Below, piece by piece: positions 17,363-25,823 of a stretch of 64,000 nt of DNA. The position numbers and the translations under genes are program-made. The stretch is from NCBI RefSeq assembly GCF_003385235.1, contig NZ_PQIA01000022.1:20917-84916 (forward strand), in the 5' to 3' direction. Position 1 is the stretch's first letter. Each line of letters opens with the position of its first letter. The notes below the pieces were generated by a model that did not search any database, was not told the origin of the DNA, and saw only the letters and a program-made list of their open reading frames with translations. Origin of the DNA: Amycolatopsis circi (GTDB lineage Bacteria > Actinomycetota > Actinomycetes > Mycobacteriales > Pseudonocardiaceae).

Positions 17363-17778
17363 GAACAACCCCGATGCGGGCCTGGCCCGACGAGATCCCG
17401 GGTCGGTGCGACCTCGTCGGGCGCGTCGTTTCGGGACCGCGGTTCCCCAGGGTTGTCGTGGCTGGACGATGGCGGCGAAGGAGCGTATTGCGCCGAGAGC
17501 GGTGGTCCACGCACGGGAGCGTCCGTCGTCGACACGCCACGCGAAGAAAGCTTTACGACAGCGGAACGACTACTCATCGCGGGAAAGGCGAGCGACACGC
17601 GGGTCGACATTTTTCAGTTAGGGACAGACTCGCGTACACCGGCGGCAAATTGATGCTGGATAAAAGTTCGGTGCGTTTCGCGGTTTTCGCCGAAGAGAAC
17701 TCTCCTGTCTGACCGGATGAAGCGATGGCAGGCATCTCGGCGCTTGGGTGAAACCGCTGAATCGGCGAACCAGCAGGA

Positions 17779-17808
17779 GGGCAGGGCCCGGTGTCCCAGG
17801 CCCTGCCC
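17779..17808. terminator. Hairpin, 10-base perfect stem
   Basis: GGGCAGGGCC and GGCCCTGCCC flank a ten-base loop. No adjacent gene ends here, so this may belong to a lost gene or to an unannotated transcript. Confidence 0.4.
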
Positions 17809-18059
17809 GGTCGTGAAATTTCCGCTCTGCCAGGCACGCGAGCGCCGCCCGTCGAGCGGTGCCGAGAAAAGGCGGGACAACGGCAGTTTCGTTGAGCGCC
17901 CTACCGCACCGCAGCGTTGACGACCGCAACGAAAAGCCGTGCGGGCCAGCACTTCCTCCCGAACGGACCGGCGAAGACCACAGCCGTTCCCGCGCAACCG
18001 GGCACGACACCGCCGCCATCGTCACGGCGGCCGACCAGCCGCGCTGACTCTTTCCGCCG

Positions 18060-18096
18060 AAGCTCCGGCACCGGCCGTACTGGCCCGCCGGAGCTT
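18060..18096. terminator. Hairpin downstream of glnK
   Basis: AAGCTCCGGC pairs with GCCGGAGCTT and an inner GGCC/GGCC pairing extends it. It lies about 140 bases beyond the glnK stop on the minus strand and could end the amtB-glnK transcript. Confidence 0.45.
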
Positions 18097-18234
18097 TCTC
18101 GTGCTTGGCCCCGGTCGAAACCGATCCTCCTATGCCACGGAAACCGCCATACTGTCCACAGTGGACGAGGTGGATTTCCGGTTCGTCAAGCGGTGCGGCC
18201 CGCCCGACCGCGACCGGATCCGTTTGAAGCGGCG

Positions 18235-19880
<1,646 letters not shown>

Positions 19881-19932
19881 GATCGGACTCTCCTCGTCTC
19901 CTCGCCCGGCCGATGGAAGTTAACCGGGCGGT

Positions 19933-19948
19933 GTTACCGGGATGTTTC
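19933..19948 (-). promoter_or_regulatory. Candidate GlnR box upstream of amtB
   Basis: On the minus strand the sequence is GAAAC-ATCCCG-GTAAC. GlnR of actinomycetes binds GTnAC and GAAAC half-sites spaced by six bases, and amtB is its classic target. Only two of the usual four half-sites are clear. Confidence 0.45.
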
Positions 19949-20100
19949 CGTCGTGCTTCCGCTGCCGACCCGCAGTCCGGCGAAACGGTCGAACCGGAAT
20001 CGAAAGGACGGTGATCCGTGACGAGACCATCGGAATTACCGCGCACGGCGCCACGAAACGAAACGGGCAGAGAGGCGGCGAATGGTCAGGCCGAGTATTC

Positions 20101-20420
20101 GGGGTCGGCCGGCTCCCGCTGGATCCCGACACTTTCCACGGGCTCCGCCACGGAGCGGCGACGCTCATAGAGCGGACGCGCATCCTCCGCCGCTCCTCGC
20201 TCAAGGTCACCATGGATCTACACGAACGTCGCCCAGGAAGTCGCCGCCGACGCCGCCCGGAAACTCGCGTCGGCGATCCCCCGGCAGGCCGCTGTGCACG
20301 GCGCCCGCGCTCTCGGGCTCCCCTCGGGCTCGCAGGAGACCACAATGGACAGTGCAGTGTCGGGAGAAACTCGTCCGAACGGCACAAAACCCCAGTTCAC
20401 CAGCACTGGTGACCTGGGGT
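20101..20420 (+). pseudogene. Tyrosine-recombinase (phage-type integrase) C-terminal remnant
   Basis: One frame reads LPLDPDTFHGLRHGAATL, the HxLRHG active-site box of tyrosine recombinases. After an internal deletion the SSLKVTMD segment appears, and a small frameshift at about 20216 moves the reading to IYTNVAQEVAADAARKLASA, the expected C-terminal helix with its tyrosine. The active-site loop between them is shortened. It runs towards, and ends next to, the 3' end of tRNA-Lys, the position of int genes in actinobacterial integrative elements. Confidence 0.7.
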
Positions 20421-20421
20421 C

Positions 20422-20463
20422 CGGAAGTAGGCCGCCAGGGATTCGAACCCTGAACCCGCCGGG
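20422..20463. repeat. Right att-like repeat inside tRNA-Lys
   Basis: This 42-base stretch matches 4597-4638 (two differences, same orientation) and forms the 3' half of the tRNA-Lys gene. The integrase remnant lies directly to its left. Together with the left copy it defines a candidate island of 15.9 kb. Confidence 0.75.
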
Positions 20464-20501
20464 TAAAAGCCGGCTGCTCTGCGCGATTGAGCTAACGGTC
20501 C
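20428..20501 (-). tRNA. tRNA-Lys(TTT), unusual
   Basis: Anticodon stem GCCGG/CCGGC encloses loop CTTTTAC. The T arm CAGGG-TTCGAAT-CCCTG is perfect. The acceptor stem GGACCGT/GCGGCCT has an A:C mismatch at pair 3 and a G:T first pair; the left repeat copy would give G:C at pair 1. The D loop lacks the usual GG. It may be marginal in function after integration at its 3' end. It is the last gene of the array. Confidence 0.75.
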
Positions 20502-20518
20502 GCGCTGCGGGGGTCTTG

Positions 20519-20590
20519 CTGCCCGTCGAGGGGTCGAACCTCGGTTTCCGCGTCCAGAGCGCGGCGTCCTGCCAGTTGGACGAACGGGCA
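20519..20590 (-). tRNA. tRNA-Gln(CTG)
   Basis: A perfect cloverleaf: acceptor TGCCCGT/ACGGGCA, D stem GTCC/GGAC with GG in the loop, anticodon arm CCGCG-CTCTGGA-CGCGG, T arm CGAGG-TTCGACC-CCTCG, discriminator G. No CCA is encoded. Confidence 0.88.
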
Positions 20591-20595
20591 CGGGG

Positions 20596-20667
20596 CTCCC
20601 GGTCCAGGATTCGAACCTGGTCCCGCGGATCCAAAATCCGCGATGCTGCCGGTTACACCAACCGGGA
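20596..20667 (-). tRNA. tRNA-Gln(TTG)
   Basis: Acceptor TCCCGGT/ACCGGGA is perfect. The anticodon arm is GCGGA-TTTTGGA-TCCGC (anticodon TTG). The T arm is CCAGG-TTCGAAT-CCTGG and the discriminator G. Only five bases separate it from the next gene of the array. Confidence 0.88.
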
Positions 20668-20682
20668 ACGCGGCCGAGCGCG

Positions 20683-20756
20683 TCGGATGCCCGCGGGTCG
20701 AACGCGGTGTCTCCTGGTCCCGAACCAGGCGGGGTCGCCGATGCCCCTCGCATCCG
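20683..20756 (-). tRNA. tRNA-Pro(CGG)
   Basis: Acceptor CGGATGC/GCATCCG, D stem GGGG/CCCC, anticodon arm CCTGG-TTCGGGA-CCAGG (anticodon CGG), T arm CCGCG-TTCGACC-CGCGG, discriminator A. All stems pair fully. Confidence 0.88.
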
Positions 20757-20824
20757 GAACGCGGTCCGGCACCGGGCCGGACCCGCGAGTGGGAGGCACC
20801 GGCGCCCCCTCGGCGCCGGGCCCG

Positions 20825-20898
20825 TACCCCTGCCAGGACTCGAACCTGGGGCCTCCGCATTCGTAGTGCGGCGCTCTTTCCCGCTGAGCTACAAGGGT
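20825..20898 (-). tRNA. tRNA-Arg(ACG)
   Basis: Acceptor ACCCTTG/CAGGGGT, D stem GCTC/GAGC, anticodon arm CCGCA-CTACGAA-TGCGG (anticodon ACG, read as ICG), T arm CCAGG-TTCGAGT-CCTGG, discriminator A. Confidence 0.88.
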
Positions 20899-20926
20899 GT
20901 GCGTCCGGCTACCGGGCCGGACCGCG

Positions 20927-20999
20927 AGCGGCCGGAGGGCGTCGAACCCTCTTCTTCGGTTTGGAAGACCGACGTGTCCGCCGAGTTCACCACGACCGC
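20927..20999 (-). tRNA. tRNA-Gly(TCC)
   Basis: Acceptor GCGGTCG/CGGCCGC with one G:T pair, anticodon arm TCGGT-CTTCCAA-ACCGA (anticodon TCC), T arm GAGGG-TTCGACG-CCCTC, discriminator T as usual for glycine. The D stem is only three pairs. Confidence 0.82.
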
Positions 21000-21024
21000 G
21001 AGGCGCGCCCGGAGCAGGGCGCAG

Positions 21025-21107
21025 TGGTGAAGGAGGGAGTCGAACCCTCACTGCCCGAAAAGGGCGCCCGGGTTACAGCCGGGTGGGGCCGCCGCCCCGT
21101 CTTCACC
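21025..21107 (-). tRNA. tRNA-Tyr(GTA), long variable arm
   Basis: Acceptor GGTGAAG/CTTCACC, D stem GGGG/CCCC with a short six-base loop, anticodon arm CCCGG-CTGTAAC-CCGGG (anticodon GTA), a class II variable arm (GCCC/GGGC), T arm GAGGG-TTCGACT-CCCTC. It is the first gene of the array in transcription order. Confidence 0.85.
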
Positions 21108-21190
21108 GTGCGGGTCCGGCGGCGCTTGGCTGCCGGACCCGGCGCTCGTCCTGGCCGCGGGTGAGGCGACGGGGACGAGTCTCGGAAATG

Positions 21191-21222
21191 TCTTGCTCCG
21201 CTGTGCAGTTGTCAAAAAACCG
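21191..21222 (-). promoter_or_regulatory. Leader motif before the tRNA array
   Basis: On the minus strand: TTTTTTGACAACTGCACAGC. It contains a TTGACA -35-like hexamer and resembles the leader segment found before rRNA and some stable-RNA operons of actinomycetes (TTTGAGAACTGAACAG-type). No good -10 box is visible. It lies 84 bases upstream of the first tRNA. Confidence 0.4.
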
Positions 21223-21293
21223 CGCCCGTCGAAAATGGGCAGCAGGAAAATAAATATTCGCAATTGAGTGCATTCGGAGGCCTGACGAAAGAA

Positions 21294-21323
21294 GCCGCCC
21301 GGATCGGTTTCTCGACGGGCGGC
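21294..21323. terminator. Hairpin after the small minus-strand ORF
   Basis: GCCGCCCG pairs with CGGGCGGC around a 14-base loop. It follows the small frames ending at 21349-21354 and may separate them from the tRNA promoter. Confidence 0.5.
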
Positions 21324-21348
21324 TCCCTGTGCGCGAACGACTGCTGCG

Positions 21349-21483
21349 TCAGGTCAGGGAGCGGATACCACCGTGGAGGCCGCCTTTTCGGCAGGTGCGG
21401 TGCTGATAGCGCGGCGAACGCTGGGCAGCGCGGACGGCGGCCGGATATTGGCCTCGCCTCTCCCGCTTCCGCATGTTCGCCAT
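21349..21483 (-). CDS. Small ORF, 44 residues (frame uncertain)
   Basis: MANMRKRERRGQ followed by a basic tail. AAGGAG lies six bases before the ATG and a hairpin follows, so a translated small gene here is plausible. A second frame on the same strand (21354-21497, MKERSWRTCG, ending APAEKAASTVVSAP) has a more ordinary composition but no ribosome-binding site. Only one can be right. Family unknown; a short peptide or leader is possible. Confidence 0.35.
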   Translation of the reverse strand: MANMRKRERRGQYPAAVRAAQRSPRYQHRTCRKGGLHGGIRSLT

Positions 21484-21596
21484 GACCGCTCCTTCATCCG
21501 CTGTGGTGGATTCATCTTCGCCTGTGCCGAAGCGGTGCGTCAATCTTATTTTCCGAAGAAGTGTTTTCGGCCGGGCTTTCCCTGGAAGGCAGATCG

Positions 21597-21611
21597 TGTT
21601 GTAATGGCCGA
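21597..21611 (+). promoter_or_regulatory. Leaderless promoter of the CGNR gene
   Basis: A TGTAAT -10-like hexamer ends six bases before the GTG start, with no ribosome-binding site between them. This is the spacing of leaderless transcripts. The same TAATGG-to-GTG junction occurs before the remnant at 3407. Confidence 0.45.
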
Positions 21612-22139
21612 GTGCACTTCAACCCTTACGGCGGCGCGGGCGCGCAAGTAGCCGCCGACCTCGCAACCCTTGCCCAGCGCGACGACGTCACGGCCGCCGA
21701 GGTGCGGGCCGCGGGACAGGCGCGCGACATGGTGCTGCCCCGCATCACCGCGGACGAAGCGGAGCGGATCCTCGCGTGGGGGCGGCGGCTGCACCGGGTG
21801 TTCGTCGCGGAGACGACGGCCGAGCGGATCGATCTCCTGAACGAGTTGCTCACCGTCGCCGCGTGCCGGCCGAACATCGCCAGCCATGACGGGAAAGGGC
21901 CGCATCTGCACTACTCCAGCGAGGGCGCGGAAGTGGTCGAGCGGTTCTACGCCTACACCGCGGGCGGGCTCGCGCATCTCGTGTGCGAGGAGCCGCACCG
22001 CCTCGGCGTCTGTGCGCGCGAAGGGTGCGGAATCGCGTTCGTGGACACGTCGCGCAACGGGCGCAGGCGGTTCTGTTCCACTCGCTGCGGCACGCGGGTC
22101 AATGTCGCCGACCATCGCGCGCGGCAGCTCGTGGGTTAG
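21612..22139 (+). CDS. CGNR zinc-finger (ABATE-domain) regulator
   Basis: 175 residues. The ABATE domain spans residues 1-125 (VHFNPYGGAGAQVAADLATL). The C-terminal CGNR zinc finger is CAREGCGIAFVDTSRNGRRR then FCSTRCGTRVNVADHR, with CGTR for CGNR. These are small transcription-factor-like proteins of actinomycetes and proteobacteria. GTG start, apparently leaderless. The stop overlaps the convergent esterase gene by four bases. Confidence 0.88.
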   Translation: MHFNPYGGAGAQVAADLATLAQRDDVTAAEVRAAGQARDMVLPRITADEAERILAWGRRLHRVFVAETTAERIDLLNELLTVAACRPNIASHDGKGPHLHYSSEGAEVVERFYAYTAGGLAHLVCEEPHRLGVCAREGCGIAFVDTSRNGRRRFCSTRCGTRVNVADHRARQLVG

Positions 22140-22903
22140 TCGGCCGCTTCGAACGACTGCAGTTCCGGGTATTTCGGGGCGATCGTGTCGCCGGAGGACT
22201 CGCCGCGCAGGCGGCGGCCGATCCACGGCAACGCGTGTTCCCTGCCCCAGCGAAGGTTCGCCGCGCGCTGTTCCCGCGTCGACAGGCGAGGTCGCGGGCC
22301 CAGCGCGGCGTTCGCGAGCCTGTGCTGGACGCCCAGCGCGTCGAGAACGGCGATGGCGATTTCGGTGTGCCCGGCCGCGTTGAGGTGCAGCCGGTCCGGC
22401 GACCACATGCGACGGTCGCGCAGCTGGCGCATCGACCACATGTCCACCAGCAGCGCCTCGTGCCGGGCCGCGATGCCGCGCACATGCTCGTTGTAGATGG
22501 CGACCCGCCCGCGGATCTGCCGGAACAGCGCGTCTTCCACGCCGTCTACGCCGGTGAACAGCAGCACCTGCGCACCGGCCGCGCGGAACCGGGCCACCGC
22601 GCGCTCGTACGAGTCGGCGAGGCTGTCGACGTCGACCCGCGGCCGCATCAGGTCGTTGCCGCCCGCGTAGACGGTGACGAGGTCCGGCTTCATCGCCAGA
22701 GCCGGTTCGATCTGTTCGTTCAGCACCTGCGGCAGGAGCTTCCCGCGCACCGCTAGATTGGCGTAGCGAAACCCGGGCTCCCCGGCCGCCAGCACCTCGG
22801 CGACCCGGTCGGCCCACCCGCGCACCCCGTTGCGCGCGGACGGATCGTCGTCCCCGACGCCTTCGGTGAACGAATCGCCAATACAGACTAAGCGGTTGGT
22901 CAT
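22136..22903 (-). CDS. SGNH/GDSL hydrolase
   Basis: 255 residues. The four SGNH blocks are visible: block I CIGDSFTEGVGDDD with the catalytic serine, block II glycine in ANLAVRGK, block III YAGGNDLMRP, and block V SPDRLHLNAAGH with catalytic Asp and His. No signal peptide, so a cytosolic esterase or deacylase is likely. The natural substrate is unknown. An MFS remnant lies four bases upstream on the same strand. Confidence 0.92.
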   Translation of the reverse strand: MTNRLVCIGDSFTEGVGDDDPSARNGVRGWADRVAEVLAAGEPGFRYANLAVRGKLLPQVLNEQIEPALAMKPDLVTVYAGGNDLMRPRVDVDSLADSYERAVARFRAAGAQVLLFTGVDGVEDALFRQIRGRVAIYNEHVRGIAARHEALLVDMWSMRQLRDRRMWSPDRLHLNAAGHTEIAIAVLDALGVQHRLANAALGPRPRLSTREQRAANLRWGREHALPWIGRRLRGESSGDTIAPKYPELQSFEAAD

Positions 22904-22907
22904 TGCC

Positions 22908-23285
22908 TCAGTTTAGGCCCGGCTCCCCCACCTCTGCGACGGCGCCCGCGTACAGCAGAGCAGCTCCGGCGAGGCCGCCCCAGAGCGCGCCCGGGCCGAG
23001 CGGAGCGAGCGTGGTGAGCACCGCCGGAGAAACCGCCAGACCGACACCGGTCGACAGCTCGAAGCGGGCCACCGCCCGGCCGAGCAGGCGCGCGGGCACC
23101 AAGGCCATGACGAACGTGGTGGCGTTGCCCGCGTAGATGATCTCGCCGATGGTGCAGACCACCGAGACGGCGGCGATCGCCGGACCCGCCCAACTGGACC
23201 CGAGCACAGTCGCGGTGAGGAACCCGAGATACGACAACCCCAGCACGACTCCGCCAGCCGCCAGCGACCTCCGCCCGGGAGGGCG
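22908..23285 (-). pseudogene. Truncated MFS transporter, C-terminal third
   Basis: The frame reads GLSYLGFLTATVLGSSWAGP, TIGEIIYAGNATTFVMALVP then LLGRAVARFELSTGVGLAVS, four to five membrane spans of the C-terminal MFS half. An in-frame TGA closes it upstream at about 23286, and no N-terminal half exists. It meets an ArsR remnant on the other strand, so a deletion joined the two. Confidence 0.6.
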
Positions 23286-23300
23286 TCACGTTCATCCCTG

Positions 23301-23618
23301 CGTTTTCGGCAGCCCGCACCTGATCGTGGTCCACGCAGCAGGCTGGCAGCCAGTCGTGCAGTATCCGGTCGCCGACGCCGCCGCGCCGGTGCCGCTGGAA
23401 ACGGTCGAACTGCGCCTCGACGCACTCGCGCATCCGGTACGGCTGCGCCTGGTTCGCACGCAACCCGCACACCACCAGCGAACTCGCGCACAACTGGGAT
23501 CTGTCCGCGCCGGAGGTGTCCCGGCACCTCGCGCCAAGGCCGGTACGTCCGTTACTCCCTCGCGTTGCGGCAGCTGTCCTCGCTGGGCATGGACCTGCTG
23601 GCCGCAGTCCTTAGCTGA
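23301..23618 (+). pseudogene. Frameshifted ArsR-type (DUF5937-like) regulator remnant
   Basis: Three frames must be joined: SPHLIVVHAAGWQPVVQYPV and VELRLDALAHPVRLRLVR in one, NPHTTSELAHNWDLSAPEVS in the second, and GRYVRYSLALRQLSSLGMDL in the third. Together they give the end of an N-terminal domain and a winged HTH of ArsR type, with part of the wing deleted. In related species such regulators stand next to an MFS gene, which fits the neighbouring MFS remnant. Confidence 0.6.
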
Positions 23619-23619
23619 C

Positions 23620-24189
23620 TCAGGTGCGGAGGCCGTCGAACAGGATCGCGATGGTCCGGTCGCGCAGCTCGCGATCGGAGCCGACGTGCTCGGCCGCCTT
23701 CGCGGTGCCGATGATCACCGGGATCAGCTCGGTCGTGGTGACGTCGCGCCGCACCGCACCGCTGTCCTGGGCGCGCCGCAACAGCACGCCGAGCGATTCG
23801 CGCAGCCGCTCCCCGATCACCGAACCCGTGCTGGGGACGCACACGCCCGCGGAGGTGAGCGCTTCGAAGTAGGCGTTTTTGGCGCTGGACATCTCGATCC
23901 AGCTGGTGAGAAAGGTGAAGAACGCGGCTCCGGCATCGTCGGCGTTCTGCGCGACGACCGCGTCCGCCTCGTCGACGAACCGGTGCAGCCGCGCGTAGAG
24001 CACGGCCTCCAGCAGCGCTTCTTTCGTGGGGAAGTGCCGGAACACCGTGCCGATGCCGACGCCCGCCTCGCGCGCGACCTCCTCGGTCGGCGCGCCGGTG
24101 CCCTTCGCCGCGAACACGGTCTCGGCGGCTTCGAGCACCTTGGCGCGGTTTCGCCGCGCGTCGGCGCGCAGCGGTTTGTCCTCGGTCAC
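23620..24189 (-). CDS. TetR-family regulator
   Basis: 189 residues. N-terminal HTH: RNRAKVLEAAETVFAAKG, then EEVAREAGVGIGTVFRHFPT and KEALLEAV. The C-terminal ligand domain is full length. It is divergent from the MHS transporter gene with 166 bases between. A perfect inverted repeat in that interval is a candidate operator. It probably represses the transporter. GTG start. Confidence 0.92.
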   Translation of the reverse strand: MTEDKPLRADARRNRAKVLEAAETVFAAKGTGAPTEEVAREAGVGIGTVFRHFPTKEALLEAVLYARLHRFVDEADAVVAQNADDAGAAFFTFLTSWIEMSSAKNAYFEALTSAGVCVPSTGSVIGERLRESLGVLLRRAQDSGAVRRDVTTTELIPVIIGTAKAAEHVGSDRELRDRTIAILFDGLRT

Positions 24190-24314
24190 GGCTGTGATGG
24201 TAGTCGCGCGCCCTGCCCGCGCGGCGCCCGATCCAGGTGGGTCGGGTGTGCCGGAGGGCCGGAAACTACCCGTCCGGAGCAGGCGTCAGGAATCGTCAAA
24301 CCTCTGCCGGTCGT

Positions 24315-24330
24315 TCACACTGTAGTGTGA
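24315..24330. promoter_or_regulatory. Candidate TetR operator
   Basis: TCACACT and AGTGTGA form a perfect inverted repeat with a two-base centre, 25 bases before the transporter start. Size and symmetry fit a TetR dimer site. Confidence 0.5.
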
Positions 24331-24355
24331 CGACCGTCACGAGAGGTGCACGACC

Positions 24356-25699
24356 ATGACTCTAGGCGACAACGAAGTCACCCAGTCAGTCCAAGCTTCC
24401 TCCGGCGACCGCCGGGTGCAAGTACGCCGGGCGGCTCTGGCCGGTTCGATCGGCACCACCATCGAGTGGTACGACTTCTTCCTCTACAACACCGCCGCGG
24501 CGTTGGTCTTTCCCCATCTGTTCTTTCCCTCGTCGTCGGCTTACGCCGGGGTGATGCAGTCGTTCGCGACCTACGCGGTCGGGTTCGCGGCCCGCCCGGT
24601 CGGCGCGGCGATCTTCGGCCATTGGGGCGACCGGCTGGGCCGCAAGGCGACGCTCATCGTGACGCTTCTGCTGATGGGCTTGTCCTCGGCGGTGGTCGGA
24701 CTGCTGCCCGGTGCGGCGACCATCGGCGTCGCGGCCCCGCTGATCCTCGTGCTGCTGCGCCTGGTGCAAGGCATCGCGATCGGCGGCGAGTGGAGCGGAT
24801 CGGTGCTGCTGGCGATGGAATGGGGCGACCAGCGCCGGCGCGGGCTGCTGGCGAGTTTCGCGCAGGTCGGCGTCCCGGTCGGACTCGTGCTCGGCACCGG
24901 CGGGATGACCCTGCTGTCCGCGACGCTGTCCCCGGACGCTTTCTCCTCGTGGGGCTGGCGGATCCCGTTCCTGCTGAGCCTGGTGCTGGTGGCGATCGGC
25001 CTGGTGATCCGGCTGCGGATTCTGGAAACGCCGATGTTCGCCGCCGCGGTCGCCGCCAAGCGCACCTCGAAAACCCCGGTGAAGGACGTGGTCCGGCACC
25101 ACTGGCGGGAAATCCTGCTGTCGGCCGGTTTGCGGTTCAGCGAGCAAATGCCGTTCTACCTGTTCACCAGCTACGTCCTGGTCTATGTGGTGCAACGACC
25201 GGAGTTCAGCAAAACGTTCGTGCTCAACGCGGTCCTGGTCGGCGCGGCCGCGGAACTGCTGCTGATCCCGCTGTTCTCCCAGCTCTCCGACCGGATCGGC
25301 CGCAAACAGGTCTACCTGACTGGCGCGGTGCTCACCGGAGTGCTCGCGTTCCCGTACTTCACGGTGCTGACCCACAGCGGTCACGCGATGATCTTCCTGG
25401 CCATCATCGTTTCCCTGGTGGCGCACTCGATGCAGTACGGCCCGCAGGCAGCCCTGATCGGCGAGAGTTTTCCGACGCATCTGCGCTACGGCGGCGCGGG
25501 GTTGGGATATCAACTGGCGTCGGTGTTCGCGGGCGGACCCGCGCCCCTGCTGGCAGTTTGGCTTCTGCACACCACCGGCACGCCGTACTCGATTTCGATC
25601 TACATCGTCGCCTCGGTCGTGGTGACCGTGTTGTGCGTGATCGCGCTGCCCGACCGTTCGAAGGCCGACATCGACGACGTCGGCGTCTACGCCCGCTGA
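24356..25699 (+). CDS. Metabolite:H+ symporter (MHS family, MFS)
   Basis: 447 residues, 12 predicted spans. MHS hallmarks: GTTIEWYDFFLYNTAAAL in span 1, FGHWGDRLGRKATL in loop 2-3, GIAIGGEWSGSVLLAMEW in span 4 and SDRIGRKQVYLTG in loop 8-9. Relatives import organic acids or osmolytes such as shikimate, citrate or proline/betaine; which one cannot be read here. Controlled probably by the divergent TetR protein. Confidence 0.92.
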   Translation: MTLGDNEVTQSVQASSGDRRVQVRRAALAGSIGTTIEWYDFFLYNTAAALVFPHLFFPSSSAYAGVMQSFATYAVGFAARPVGAAIFGHWGDRLGRKATLIVTLLLMGLSSAVVGLLPGAATIGVAAPLILVLLRLVQGIAIGGEWSGSVLLAMEWGDQRRRGLLASFAQVGVPVGLVLGTGGMTLLSATLSPDAFSSWGWRIPFLLSLVLVAIGLVIRLRILETPMFAAAVAAKRTSKTPVKDVVRHHWREILLSAGLRFSEQMPFYLFTSYVLVYVVQRPEFSKTFVLNAVLVGAAAELLLIPLFSQLSDRIGRKQVYLTGAVLTGVLAFPYFTVLTHSGHAMIFLAIIVSLVAHSMQYGPQAALIGESFPTHLRYGGAGLGYQLASVFAGGPAPLLAVWLLHTTGTPYSISIYIVASVVVTVLCVIALPDRSKADIDDVGVYAR

Positions 25700-25710
25700 C
25701 GTTCCAGGCG

Positions 25711-25763
25711 TCCGTGAGGGGAACCTTCACGGACTCTGATTCCCTCAGGGTTCCCTTCACGGA
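25711..25763. repeat. Intergenic palindromic repeat, family A
   Basis: Inverted repeat beginning TCCGTGAGGGGAACC and ending TTCCCTTCACGGA. It follows the transporter stop by 11 bases. Related copies occur at 45186, 55243 and 63843, and shorter ones at 45111 and 63729. Confidence 0.8.
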
Positions 25764-25767
25764 CCGC

Positions 25768-25812
25768 GAAAAAGGGCTGCCGCACCGGGAGAAGGTGCGG
25801 CAGCCCTTTTTC
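25768..25812. terminator. Bidirectional intrinsic terminator
   Basis: A 19-base perfect stem, GAAAAAGGGCTGCCGCACC and its complement, with a seven-base loop. It has an A tract on one side and a T tract on the other, so it can end transcription of both convergent genes. Confidence 0.9.
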
Positions 25813-25823
25813 GTTCAGAGCGA

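Larger units (their letters stand above)
17363..18234. other. 870-base stretch without a gene, two hairpins
   Basis: No frame with coding character on either strand; composition drops to lower GC around 17540-17700. Two hairpins are clear: 17779-17808 (GGGCAGGGCC / GGCCCTGCCC) and 18060-18096. The region holds one TCCACAGTGGA palindrome at 18155. Confidence 0.5.

Noticed and set aside
21191..21222. rRNA operon start
   Set aside because: The leader motif resembles those before rRNA, but tRNA genes follow and no 16S sequence is present.
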